This document shows positions 1-11,856 of a stretch of 64,000 nt of DNA, in pieces. The notes under the pieces are model-generated. The model ran no database searches. It saw only the letters and a program-made list of their open reading frames with translations, and was not told the DNA's origin. Every line of letters starts with the position of its first letter. The first letter of the stretch is position 1. The translations under genes were made by a program, and so were the position numbers. The DNA is from Coriolopsis trogii (lineage: Eukaryota > Basidiomycota > Agaricomycetes > Polyporales > Polyporaceae): positions 1,674,001 through 1,738,000 of the forward strand of contig JAHYIO010000036.1 in the NCBI GenBank assembly GCA_020543525.1, given 5' to 3'.

Positions 1-3000
1 CAGATGTACGACCTCGAGGTGGCCATTTACACGACATTTAGGTCTGGGACCACGAAGCCCTTCTGCTTCCTGAGATGAACCTTGTGACCTCCGTGACGCC
101 TACCCACACCATATAACCTAGCCCCCAGGTCCGACGAGCTCCCGTATGTGCGCCATCTGATCTCTCATAAGTCATATCGCATTGGCTAATCCAGGATGTC
201 TATGAACGCTGCTGAGCTCCTTACCTCGATATAATGTCAACTGTACAACTAATCAACCTCCTATGCGATACGAAGACGTCTGCATATCGGGAACTCCCAT
301 GACACAGTCAAGTTCTAACCATCGCATCTGTCATACATCCAAATATCAGTCTGATGCATTCAATCATATCGCAGCCTCGTAATGTTGAGTCTGACGGCGC
401 AATCAAGGGCCCTCTCCAGTGGACGCCTGTCTATTTACATTCAGACGCACCCGCGTCGCCCATCTCCAGACGAAGATCTCAGTATCAGTCAGCACTCCTT
501 CATTGAACTCTGGGTATTATTTTGGCAGTATCAAATCATGTATTGCTGTGGCATATTACTGCTGCGAATACTAACTCCACGTACCAGAGCGCCTCATCCA
601 AATTCGCCTTGCCGCAGTATACGGCAAGAGGCGTATACAACTCCATGCAGATTAGTTCACCGGAAAACAGCGCTCATACCACAACCTATGGCGTACCCAC
701 AAATCAAATTATACCCTCAGTGTTCGGCTTTTGCCCCATCCCCGGCCCTCCGAGCGGCCTAGGATCACCTACACAGGAACCCTTACCTTCGGCCTCCTGC
801 CCTAGTCATCTCATCGACACTTGTCCCTGCGCCGGTCCCAATCAGTGGGTATATCCGGTATACTTATATGTCTATCGACCAAGGCGCGCTCCGACCCAAT
901 CTGGATCAACGAATGTAGGCAGTGTATCGAGGCCGCTGGAGTCGTTAAGACTCCCACTCGCCCACAGAACCACACGCCGAACCTCCCTGCAAATACGCGC
1001 ATTTAACCGAACGTCTCGTCGGCAACGTGACTCCTGCCCCGCGCCGCGTGTTACAGCTTCTTCAGCGTGCAGAGCTCTTACACCGATCGAAACGGATAGT
1101 CGTACCCTTAAGACGGGACGAATGCTTATAACACGTGTTTCCCCACACGTTTTCTGCACCGCAACGTGTGCGATCGAGTGAGCAGCCTTCTCTCACTGAT
1201 TATCCGAGAATTTCTCTTGCAGTAAGTAGATATTCATTCGTACCGCGTTCACCCATAATAGAAGATGTTTGTGTGAGTGGGTACGGGCACGATACTCGGA
1301 CGTGGCGTGCCGTAACCGAGGCATTGCCTCAGGCTTTCACGCCGCACGGTGCGGCCTGGATGTCCAACTCGCAGCACAATCGGAAGTATGAAAGACGTGA
1401 GATGAAGTATGGATGCTGCGACTCTTGTCGCTTTACCGCGGCTTCCGACTCGGAACGACCCTGGAACGCCGTAGCTCCGCGCCGTTGTTGTGCATTGTAA
1501 ACTCTACTCCTGCTTGTTGTCACGCTCTCGCTTTTTCTGACCTTGCGGAGCAGCGGAATTGAGGTCCCTTCCGAGAGCAGGCTACGACAAGACAAAAAAC
1601 GAAAATACCATAGTAATTGTCATATTGAACCTTCTTGCCTGTTGCCTGTCCGAGTCGTGCCACTTGTCCGTCCACAATAACACGTTCGTCCGGCCTTGCT
1701 GCGGACGAGGCGGCTGTCAAGTGGAGATTCCCCACATCCGTGGTATGGAATCCCTCGTCCGGACTCCCCACCTTTCCCTCGTTCGAACGTCCGTGCGGTC
1801 ATGTTGCAACAAATACGTCTACGAGTCCCCGTAGTCAGAGCAACCTCCTGTACGTATACTACGTCACTCCGTGTCTCATCTCGCCTGTCCCAGAGACGCC
1901 TGGGCGCGCCGCCATTCCGCCTGGGCAGTGGGCCGAGGTAGCACTGACACACACGCTAGGAACGCACGCTCATACGCACATACGCATACGGTGAAGTGGC
2001 GGCGGCACGTTCTGAGCGACAGCGGACATCTCTCACCCGACACTGCCCATGTCTCGCCTATCGGGCGCGCGCAGCACGCTCTCATGAACCTAGGCTATAT
2101 GCGTGTATGCGTTCTGAGGCGCATAGCACAATAGCATCGTGTCATCGGCGTGGCGAAGCTGATGGAAGGTATACACCAAGACATAGTGCGTAATTGCATG
2201 TACCCTGTTGTATCAGCGAGCGCTGAAGACGTGCATGGAGAAGTACAGACCATCGCGATTCGTGCTGTTCTAGAATGAGTACAAGTGTGGGATGTGTGGC
2301 CTCGTGCAGACCCTGTCGCGGGAGAACCTCAGAAGTGAGAAACCCAAGGACAGGATGGCCCCTGATTTGATAAACGAGGTGGCAGCAGTCCGTCCAGTCT
2401 TGCATGTGGTGGATGGTGGGAAATGAGTTCGATACGACCACCTTTCTCGGAGTTTGAAGGCTGATTCTCTGTGATCGATATCAATGTGGACAGTGCCCCT
2501 CCGTCCGACGTAACCCTCTGGAGGCTGGATATGGCATAAAATGCAGGTGTAGATCCAGGTAGGGTCCCTACTATGTGCGTCTTGCCTTCATGGCTGAGGC
2601 TGATCTGACGGTTGATCGTATATCCGCTCTTGGCGGTCCTGCTCCGTGCTTCATGCTTCATGCCACGGCGAGGGCGATGCAGTACATAGTTGATTATTTT
2701 CAGCAACAATCATGCTAATGACCAAAATAAAGAGACAATGTGATATGAATGCATACTCAGCTGCGGCTAAGACCACGAACATCGGGGCGCGAAGACAGGT
2801 ATGCGTCTTCCGCGAGGCGGTCCCACTGCGCTTCTACCGTGGTTAGAGCGGCAAGGGTCGCAGGCAGTGAGTAAAGGATGTACGCGGAAGAGCCGGAGCT
2901 CAGGATGAGGCATAAGCCTGACACAGCATTTGAGGTGATTTGGGAGGACTCCACATGCTTCCCGGCAGGAGCTGAGGTAACCGTAGTGACTCGCCACAAG

Positions 3001-4641
3001 GTCGAAGCACCATAAACACTTACCGGAGCTCCAGCAGCAGCATTTGGCACCCTTCGAATGCATTGCTGCGGCACTGCAGCATACCAGGTGAATCCATGTT
3101 CCATATCGTATATGTGCTTCGGAATCGAGAACTTCCTGCTTCAGGACCTTGAATTCCTTCCAAGATCCGTGAGTACCTCGCCAGCTTTGCATACGCCCAC
3201 ACGGAACGGACCACCCTATTTGACACGGCCACGACGAACAAGAACAGACGTACCCAATACTGAAGCCCTTCGATCCGTCGGTCCAACTCCCAAAGCGACA
3301 GAGACACGACGGTACCCGACAACATCCGCGCACAGCATGTACAAGCTTGAGCTTTGTTTTTGACTTTGAATCCTATAGATATGGAGTAGCTGTGCACATG
3401 TTCGATTTCTAGCAGATTTGGATGAGGCACGGACGGTCCGACGACAATGAGTCGTCACCCTTGGAGCAATGTCTGTCGGCTCATACGTCTTGCGCTCCCA
3501 AGGGACAGTTTAGGAGACAGTTCAGGGGAGGTGGAGTCCAAGACTCCCCCCTGCCGGATGACTGTAGCCTTAGGACAGGTGGCAGACGCACAGCTTCGCG
3601 AGGCTGTGCGGGGGCCCCGGTTCCCAGAATTTCTAGACGATCCGATTGCGCCACGTTCCCTGTAGCGGTTGCAAAGTTCTCAGCCTAATATTTGCGGACG
3701 CGTTGCTCACCTCCCACAGCTTTGAATACCTCAGAGGGAAAGCCTGGTGAGGGTATGGTGAATCCAGGACAAATGCGCATTGCGCAAGAGAGAGGCGCGC
3801 CACGGAGAATCGGTAAGAAGCCTTGCACAGCCTTTAAACCCGGTCGGGCCATATTTGGGTTGCCGACGGAGTCATCGAGATCCAAACGAATATGGCAAGT
3901 GTCGTGGTTCGGCATTTCCATCGATATCGCGCCTGTGCTGCAGATTCTATGGTCACCTAGTATACTACTACAAAATCAGGTGAGGTACTACGCGAGGAAA
4001 TATGGCAGATATAGAGAGCGCATGCTGCCATACAACACCAGTATAAATATGGAACTCCCTTTGTTGTTTGAGACATACAGGAGGCTGCATCGTCCTCGCT
4101 CTCCAAGCAGTACCGGCTAATACTCTCGCATGCTGCGCAAGTCTTATCTCGCAGACGTGCGGTTACCATGAGGATACCATACGACCTTCTGGTCCATGCT
4201 TGCCCACGTTTGCTAGACACTGACTATAGCGAGCGCCGGTAGGCGTCTATATGTCCAACATGCATCACATCAGATGACAACTTTCCTTGCAATTATTCGC
4301 GTCAAAGTCCATTGCCGCCCCATATAACCTCAGCGCCCCGCAAGCCTGCCTGCCCCAAGCCTCATTGATTATGCCAGGAATGCATTACAAAACACACCAG
4401 CGCAACGACCAGAAGACAAAGCACGATGCATGAAACCGGTTCCTCACAACTGAGAAGCCTATCGATTCGAACGAAGCACTCGAAACAGGAACAATGAAAG
4501 AATGAAACAAGCGGCTAGCAACGGGGTGGCACCTTTTCCAGACGCCAGAAGCCTGGCCTCTTCCACGGATGTCCCACACGCACGGTGCCCAAGCGTCCTA
4601 GCACCCTAGGCTTCACCCATTCCTTCCGTACAGCTTGCCAT
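1..4641. other. No recognised gene; possible decayed or very divergent sequence
   Basis: I looked for family motifs on both strands and found none I can defend. Short open frames occur throughout. The most gene-like is a minus-strand block at about 2757-3430, where two overlapping frames read as a partly hydrophobic protein with typical splice sites between them, but I cannot close an exon chain. A minus-strand frame at 3685-3921 also looks mildly coding. The rest (1-2750 and 3925-4641) has frequent stops in all frames and no clear repeats. It could hold noncoding DNA, a species-specific gene, or pseudogene remains. Confidence 0.4.
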
Positions 4642-7126
4642 TTACATCTCGTCCAGCGTCGGCGCCTCGATGACATCCTTGAGCGGGTCGTCGATGTACG
4701 GCGCCAGCTTCTCGTCATTGGGTTCCATGGGAGGGGGGACAGCATCAGTCGCACAGGAAGGTGGCTTGAGCGCAGTGGCTTCCCAGCCGCTCTTCCAAGA
4801 TGCGATGCCTGCGACGAGCCCGAGGAGGTTGAGCCAGACCTGCGGGAATAAAGGCGATGTTAGCTGTCAGCGTCACACAGATGAAGGTCGCAGCTCGAAT
4901 ACACGAGTATGCCTGTTCGCCATCCGCGGAACAGGTTACTATATAACAGTGCGCTTGGAGGTGAAGGTATGCCCGCCTCGGGCTCCTTGGTACTGGCACA
5001 TGGCTACAGCTACAGGAATAGCGGCGGTGACGGTGAGAAATACCGGAGAGTGGTCGCAGAAAGCCGTGCCAACGCGGATGTGCAAGGGAAACAGAAGCAA
5101 GAGAGGAGGACGTACGTCGTTGGAGAAGATGCCCGTTTCAGTGGACCTACAGCGAAGGAGAACGTCAGCAACTGTTATTGGAGGAATAAGAGGTAATAGA
5201 AGCGGAACACCAGGGCATGAGAGGAAGGAGAAGGCTCAAGGTCGCTCATAGTCGGCTCACAGTCTGACTGAATGCAAATACAGTGCATGACACCATAGTA
5301 GCAGCAACGTGGGTCATATATCCTGTAGAACGCGAATGATAGCATATGGACACTACTGAGCAGATATCTCAGCGTAGCGTTTGGCTAGCCCGTATGGCTA
5401 CGAAACCCCAGCTCGGGCGCAAAAGAGACTCGCCCTCGCAAGACGATAATGCCAAAGAATAGAACAAATGTTATCACGGTGGGAAGGACTGGGCTGCGCC
5501 TTCGTCAGGAGACGTATGTTCGCTACCGACCGACGTGAGTCATTCGCACCGTCGCCGTTCGAACCGAAGGCTCCGCTAGGTCCCAAGGTCGAAAGAGCAC
5601 GAAAATATCTGCATGATTGTGTACACGAGCCCGGGCACGTGGATACCCGAGTACAGCCTCGTCAACTTATAGAAAGCGGAGACCATTGGCGTGACACGGT
5701 GATACGTCATCAAGGGTCCAAATATTCCAGAAGACCGAGTTCGTTCGAAGAATGTGTACAGCCCGAGTAGACAAGGCGTCGTGGACAGTACATCTCCGAT
5801 GGACCGGGCATTGCTGCATTGGCCATTGGCAGCTGAGGAGCGCGGGACGTTTGCCCCTCCGCATGAGCCTAAGGAGACAAAGTATGGGCAAACGGCGCAT
5901 CCTCCAGCACCTTCCTTTCCTTCACTTCTCGAAACACAAACCTCAACGGGCATTGCAGACGCGTGAGAACGGGCTGCATCAAGCCATGTTGCCGTATGAG
6001 AGCGAAATCGATTCCACAAGTGGGTTTCGTGGCGCTCGCTTGACACTCGAGACTCGACAGTGGGGAAATGCATGCTGCGAACAGATACGCAGGAAACCGT
6101 GAGGAGGGGGAGAGACGCACCAGTGAATGGTGAGCGGAAGATATGCGAGATTGACAATATACTCGTTAATGAGAGCCTTGCGCCTCTTGCGGATATCCTC
6201 CTTCTCGGACGGAGAAGCGCCCATCTGGAGATGAATGTCAGTTTGGAGGTGCATCTTCACAGTGAATGCTTGCCTTGGTCCTGCTCAGAGTACGTTCGCG
6301 CATGCTCAAGAGTTTGCTATCTTCGCGAAGGTGTGCTAGCTGAAGGAAGACATAGGCGGCCCAGAAGCGAGTCGACCACAGCCCCAGTTTACCAAGGTCC
6401 AAAGGAATGTGTTTGTCACTGGGACGAGTGCGTATAAAGGGCACAAATGCGGTCGCCGAGGGCAGAGGGATTTTGTCGGGAATGATGGAATGGGAGAGCA
6501 GATAGTAGAGGTGCTCGAGAGGATAGTACGCGAGCATCGACCAGCCTTGGAGCCGTTCGATGGTGCGCAGCTTGCGGGTAGGAGGGGGGCTGCGTTCCAA
6601 GGCAATGAGCCATTGGAAGATGGGGAGAAGCCCTGATAAATGAGGTGAATACCCGCATGTCTCTAGGTATGTAGGATGTATGTAGGATGTATGTGAACGT
6701 ACCCCAGATTCTAAAGAACATCCGTGCGTCGCCAATGATGCTCCCAAATCTTGCAAGCCTGTCCGCAGAGGGGCTCACAGGCATTTTGCGGAGTCCAGCG
6801 CCATGCTGAAGACGCGCGCGCCATTGCAGAAAGGGGACGATGAGCTTGACCGTGTATTGAATGATCTGGACGCCGACATCAGACACTCCCACACTGTCAT
6901 TGGCTATAGGCTTTCAACTGACCATGAACAACTTGCTAGTCAAAGCCTTGCGTCAAACTTATGCAATGTGAGTTGGGAACGAAAGACTCAACTCGCTCCC
7001 GCTCCATGTGCTCAAGAACCTAACGAGATGGTCGAGAGTCTCCGACGGCTGCGCGAATGCGAACGCTCCCAAAGTCAAATCCTCGATGCGTGCCAGAGTA
7101 ACGGGCTTAGACGAGACGGCGGACAT
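4642..7126 (-). CDS. PEX11-family peroxisomal membrane protein (PEX11C-like)
   Basis: Proposed exons (complement): 6993-7126, 6923-6935, 6703-6865, 6633 is intronic, 6274-6632, 6121-6224, 5116-5146, 4642-4839. They sum to 1002 nt, 333 aa with no internal stop. PEX11 proteins act in the peroxisomal membrane, elongating and dividing peroxisomes. Visible hallmarks: an N-terminal LARIEDLTLGAFAFAQPSE stretch ending at WSGSD, the block IIQYTVKLIVPFLQWRARLQ, the GDARMFFRIWG block, a SMLAYYPLEHLYYL motif, the LPLTIHW block and a C-terminal hydrophobic VWLNLLGLVAGIASW followed by an acidic tail. The order and length match fungal PEX11C-type proteins as I know them. Exons of 13 and 31 nt are each supported because they restore both phase and the family consensus. 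Intron 6225-6273 starts with GC rather than GT (AAG/GCAAGC). Introns 5147-6120 (974 bp) and 4840-5115 (276 bp) are abnormally long. Family assignment is strong; the subtype is an inference. Confidence 0.92.
5147..6120 (-). other. 974-bp intron of the PEX11-like gene
   Basis: The flanking exons rejoin exactly in phase (TG at 6121, G at 5146), rebuilding a conserved Trp, so this is an intron of one gene and not two genes. Its donor reads GTGCGT and its acceptor CTGTAG on the minus strand. Other introns in the window are about 50-70 bp, so this one probably gained an insertion. I see open frames in it (a minus-strand frame with a hydrophobic stretch near 5580-5760) but no family match, no clear terminal repeats and no target-site duplication. 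Confidence 0.6.
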
Positions 7127-10100
7127 GGTTGCGTAAAGCTTTGAGATGGTAGAGAGAACGATGCTTGACGGAAAGCCAGTGGGGACGGGCAGCGCCCGCT
7201 AGCCGGCGTCCAGTTCGCACGAGTCCAAGCGCGCACAGATATTGCGACGAAAGCTGATAACTCTGCGGAGGTCATCTAACCGAGATTAGGCCACCCGGAG
7301 ACCTCTCTCGAATCAAACTCCGACGGTTAACCGATCAATTTGGATGGTCTGTGGCTGAGAGCTGCATAACTGCATACGCTCAAAACACTGTCTCCGCACA
7401 TCGTATGCATAGTCAAATTGTCCGCGGGGATGGAGATTACATACACATAAGGTCCCAGGCCTTCAACGGTATTCTATGAGAGGAATTTCCATGTACACAC
7501 ACGAAGCCAGCATTCGCCTACTTTGCAACAATGTAGAGCGGGAAGCTGGGCCATCCACATGTCTGAGGTAGCTCGTAGAAGGATATAGAGTAAGAAATAT
7601 CACAGAAGTATGCTCTAACATTTACTTCTACACTGATTATATGTCCAAGCCCGAGAATTCGATGCGAGATACATGCATGTAGAGCTCGAGTTTAGGCGCC
7701 TAAACAGGGGCATTCTGGTATACTCAATATCTTTACGCTGAAGGGTTCCTGTCTGAATCGGCTCAGGATAGTTGTAGAGTACATACATAGGAATCGATAG
7801 AACTCTTAGCATAGGATATCAAGAGAGAAAAGACACAGGGATCTGGTTTACAAGGTATGTACCATCGCTCGTCTCGCTTACAGTGGCGCAATAGCGTGCC
7901 GAAGAATGCCGTGTGCTCGAGATAACTCACAGCAGTGGCAGACGCCGAAAAGATTATCTCTGCTGTAGCCGAGGTCAACCGAGGTCATAGACGCCTGGAC
8001 GCCGGCTAGCTCGGTAAAGCGGGCGCTGCCCGTCCCCAAAGCCAGTTCCAAATTCTGAGCCGTTGCTTAGCTCGTGTCTACTCGAGACTCGGCAACTCCA
8101 CGGTCCGTGTCCCGGCCCTGAAGCTGAAGCCTGGGAACAGGTTAGGTAATCGTCAGGTCCTATAAGTAGCGTGCGCCGAAGTTTGTTTGCTCTTCAGAAC
8201 AAATCCATGAGGACACAAAAGTTCGGGCTTGGGGTTGCTCTCCGTCTCCTCGTCCGCGTTCCAGTCCTCTAGAACGACTTGGCTTTCTCTTGCACTCGCG
8301 GCTTTTCCGTTTTGACTGGTTTCCCATCGTCGACGAGGTATCGCTTCGGCTGGCGCTCATGACAAGGCGAAGGGGAACAGAAGGAGTTGTTGCGATGCTG
8401 GGGGTGACCTACATTCTAGTCAGTTAACGTCCATATGTTCCTTGTCTCATTTTCCCAATCAATGTGCTACTTCGGCTCCCACCATGCGTATTCGCCCACC
8501 CTTTGGCGTGAGTGTGTGACATGAATGCAAAACTTCCATGCACGTTGGTACATTCATTTTGCGCGAAGTGTATGCCCTGCGTACGTAAGCCACCATCGTC
8601 CCAGTGTGTTGTTTCACGGAGAGCCGGACATTCTCGAGGGTAGTCAGGGTCATTGCGGTGCAACATTGATGCAGCTGTGCACATTAGGCTCGTTGAAGGA
8701 TCTTAGTTACTCATTGTGTCGCCTCGAGACTTGCTGAGCGTTGTTGTATCGCAACAGCACTCGACGTGGAATCACTCTCAGGTATGTATGCGGAACCTCT
8801 CCGGTATCAGAGAACAATGTGCTCATATTGTCGCTCAGCTCCAGCTTCACTTGCCATAACACGCTTTGCGGTGATGTCGTAAACCACCGTCCTATCTGTG
8901 TCTCGTAGAACAAAATTTTCATGATGGTCAAAATATGATGAAGATTGATGTGTGGCTCCAACACTACAGCTCGAATTCACCACTAAAAGCACGATCAATG
9001 GAACGCCTGGCAGGGGCATTCGCGTCTGGTCTCCAGTAGGCAGACGATACAAACCTCCTCGACGCGCGTAGCAAAAAGGGGGTCCGAACCGAAGGTCTGT
9101 TTCAACGGTTGCGTTTTGGTATACTCCTCAACAAGCTGGTAGTAGATGCCCAAACTTGGTGTGTCATCTCAATTCTCGCTTCCCCATCATTATGCATGAC
9201 GAACTCGGTCCCTCCAGTAGGTACATACGTGTGGACACTGCCGTGCATCCGGATGAGACGGATAGGTGGACGATACTGGAAGATCCCAAAGCCTCGCTAC
9301 CCGCCTAGAGTGGGTGGCGACATGGCGGGCACTGCGATGAATCAGAGTTGTCTTCACAATATGTGAGTGCCGTTTCTTCCTCGGCGCGACGCTGACAATG
9401 ACTTAGCATTACGGCAGAGAGAGCATGGGATTGGTATTGTAGCCGCTTGAGCGAGAGCAGCTTACACAGTATGTCTGCTCATCGTATTGTCCCCGTTTTA
9501 CCATTGCAATGCATAGCAGGCGGCGTCGGTGCCGATCCCGAGCGCGTCTGTTCATGCTCGGCAGAAGCCCGCGGTTGGATGTAAAGCTCGAAGTCCATGC
9601 CTTCAGACGAGGTCATATGCGCTTGCATCTTGACGAACCTCCCCAACAGGAATGAACCGTGCCAGGAAAGTGAAGTGGTCCATGGTTTAGTGCCCTAGAA
9701 AATTGAGGCTTCTTCACCCGATAATCTCCAGCTCGGCATGTGCCCCCTCAAAGTTATGACAGGCTGAACATCTTGGGGTACTCTTGTACCTCGTCATCGG
9801 ATTGGAACCTGACACGGAAGCAGTTGAGAACAGCCCGAACTGCAAGACTTCAGCGTTTGGAGTCACGGCAGCGCCTCTCCATACGTTGTATTCAAAGCAC
9901 GCCTCAACGGCGCCTGCACTGCTAACCATGAGCTCATCTTTCCTTCTAGCTGACATCTTCGTCGGGGTCGGGCATGAGCTTCTGTGCATCCTGCCAATCT
10001 TTTTATGCGAGAGAGTGCAGCTGACTCTATGCCGTCCGCAGGTACTGTCAAATCGCCCAGTACTTTGCGCGTCCTCAAACGGTGTGGCTAACGCCTCAGC

Positions 10101-10185
10101 ATGTATAAAAGTGGACTGACCACGTCTCATCTCGATACGGGTCCAAGCTCTCACTTCCACCATATCACAGTGCCAACCGTCGGTC
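7127..10185. other. Intergenic stretch without a firm gene
   Basis: Apart from the inverted repeat at 7181-8037, no family is recognised. On the minus strand, 8710-9130 shows adjacent frames that read like exons of an unknown protein (for example around 8850-8950 and 9060-9160), and 8160-8360 holds a basic Ser/Arg-rich frame with a plausible ATG. No complete exon chain could be built. The last 100 bp before 10186 should contain the metalloprotease promoter; a TATAAAA-like string is seen at about 10102-10108. Confidence 0.35.
7181..8037. repeat. Inverted repeat pair, arms about 33-43 bp
   Basis: The left arm at 7181-7213 and the right arm at 7995-8037 are reverse complements over two blocks: a GGACGCCGGCTAGC core, then a block containing GGGCGCTGCCCGTCCCC. 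The right arm carries 8 extra bases between the blocks (8011-8018). The spacer is about 780 bp. The left arm lies just upstream of the PEX11-like start codon, so the pair could be an inverted duplication of its promoter region or the ends of a small nonautonomous element. I see no obvious target-site duplication. Confidence 0.6.
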
Positions 10186-11321
10186 ATGTTCAAGTGGACC
10201 ACCCTGTTCTTCATCCTCTCCGCAACCACGGCGATCGGCACCCCCATGGCTGAGCAAAGCATTAGGTACGGGAAGTCATACAGGTTGAGTCTTCACGTCT
10301 TCACGTCGTCAAAACCCCTACAGCCGCTGTGGTACCACCATCTCCCCGGAGAGTCTCGCACAGAACGAGGCGCACTTTGCTGCCCATAAAGACCGGGTGA
10401 TTGCCCCGAAGAACGGCACGGTAGCGGCTGCAACTATTCCCGTTTACTTCCATGTTATAAGCCAAGATGGCACCGAGGCAGGAGGCAACGTCTCGTGCGT
10501 ACGACCTTCTCCAGCCAGGTCGCTCCAATGCTGACGATTGAAACAGGCTGAATGTGATCGAGGACCAGATGAACGTTCTCAATCGTGACTTCTCGGGAAC
10601 CGGCCTCTCCTTTGAACTCACTAGGATTACGCGAACCACCAATCGCGATTGGTACAACATCGACAACTATGTGGGGCCTGTCCAAAGGGAGATGAAACAA
10701 GCCCTTCGCGTCGGCGGCCCTGAAACTCTGAACATATATTCCGTGGGCTTAATCTTCGATGGTATGGGCGGGGGTGTTCTAGGATACGCACATTATCCCG
10801 CGTCCTACGTGTTCAATCCTGTGGAGGACGGGGTTGTGCTACGTCACGGGACTTTCCCGGGTGGCAACATGGCGCCCTTCAACCAGGGCAAGGTGTGTGA
10901 TGCGCTTTGTAACTCCGTGCACCCTTTGCGCATTGACACTCCTTTGGTCCGGTCGTCCTGTAGACCTTGACGCATGAAGTTGGGCACTGGTCCGGCTTAC
11001 TACACACCTTCGAAAACGGGTGCAACTATCCCGGGGACTACGTCGACGACACGCCATACGAGGCGGTGGCAGCGTTCGGCTGCATGGTTGGGCGCGACAC
11101 CTGCCCCCAAGCGGGCCTTGACCCCATCCACAACTTCATGGATTATTCAGACGACTTGTGCGTGCTTTTCACCGATGTCATCCCCCTAATGCGTTTCTAT
11201 TATTGACGACTTCCCGGCGCACATTTGCTTGCCTATCCACAGCTGCTTGACGGGATTCACGGCGGGCCAGGTCCAGCGTCTTCAGGACCAGGTTCGCGTC
11301 TACCGTGGTATTTACGTGTGA
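10186..11321 (+). CDS. Secreted M43-family metalloprotease (pappalysin-like)
   Basis: Exons 10186-10265, 10324-10494, 10547-10892, 10964-11157 and 11243-11321 total 870 nt, 289 aa, all introns 52-85 bp with GT-AG ends. The protein starts with a signal peptide (hydrophobic core [11 protein letters not shown], residues 8-18) and should be secreted. A zinc site [11 protein letters not shown] lies at residues 203-213, with the HExxHxxGxxH pattern of metzincins. The Met-turn (NFMDYSDD, Met258) follows, and the C-terminal block [18 protein letters not shown] is typical of fungal M43 enzymes. An RCGTTISPE block near residue 27 matches the usual start of the mature region. It is probably an extracellular endoprotease used in nutrition. 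The start codon is chosen because it gives the signal peptide directly. Confidence 0.95.
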
Positions 11322-11856
11322 GCTGCGGAAGTGTTGAGGGAAGTGGTCGCTTGTTGGAGACCCAGAACGTGGCAGAGGGAGCTTTTGTAGTAGTCAACTT
11401 GTGGAACCGGTCTATTGATACGAATGTCGGTGTACCAAAGACGGCGCCGGCGAACAAGCGCAATGTAATGTTATTGAAAAGATGAGACACGTTCACCGCT
11501 ACGTTGAGCGAGGTGTTGCAGTTCGCGATGTAGGCATGCATATGCAGGATCATTCTGATCAGCAACATCGTGATCAGTACAAGTAGATCTATAGTACAGG
11601 GATAGAGATCTCATTGAACACGTCATTCAGGCTTCAGCAGAAGGGTGGTAAGTGGGAGATTGAAACTCCGAAAGCATTCAATGTCGGGCGTCCGGGTGCA
11701 CTGCAATCACAACAGTTGACTTGTTCACGAACATCCTCCATCGTTGCGCTGCGCTCACTCCTCACACTCATCCTCACTGCTCTCGCCGGCGAGGGCCACC
11801 TGTCTTGTCAGTGCATTTTACGCGTGCGTACAGAGAAATAGCCATCCAGAACGCCA
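11322..11856. other. Intergenic: metalloprotease 3' region and next promoter
   Basis: No gene is recognised. Short plus-strand frames at 11614-11841 look like chance openings. A TC-rich tract at about 11740-11790 could be part of the promoter or 5' UTR of the gene starting at 11857. Confidence 0.4.

Noticed and set aside
10001..10262. Minus-strand 182-aa frame overlapping the metalloprotease start
   Set aside because: It covers the signal-peptide exon antisense and shows no motif.
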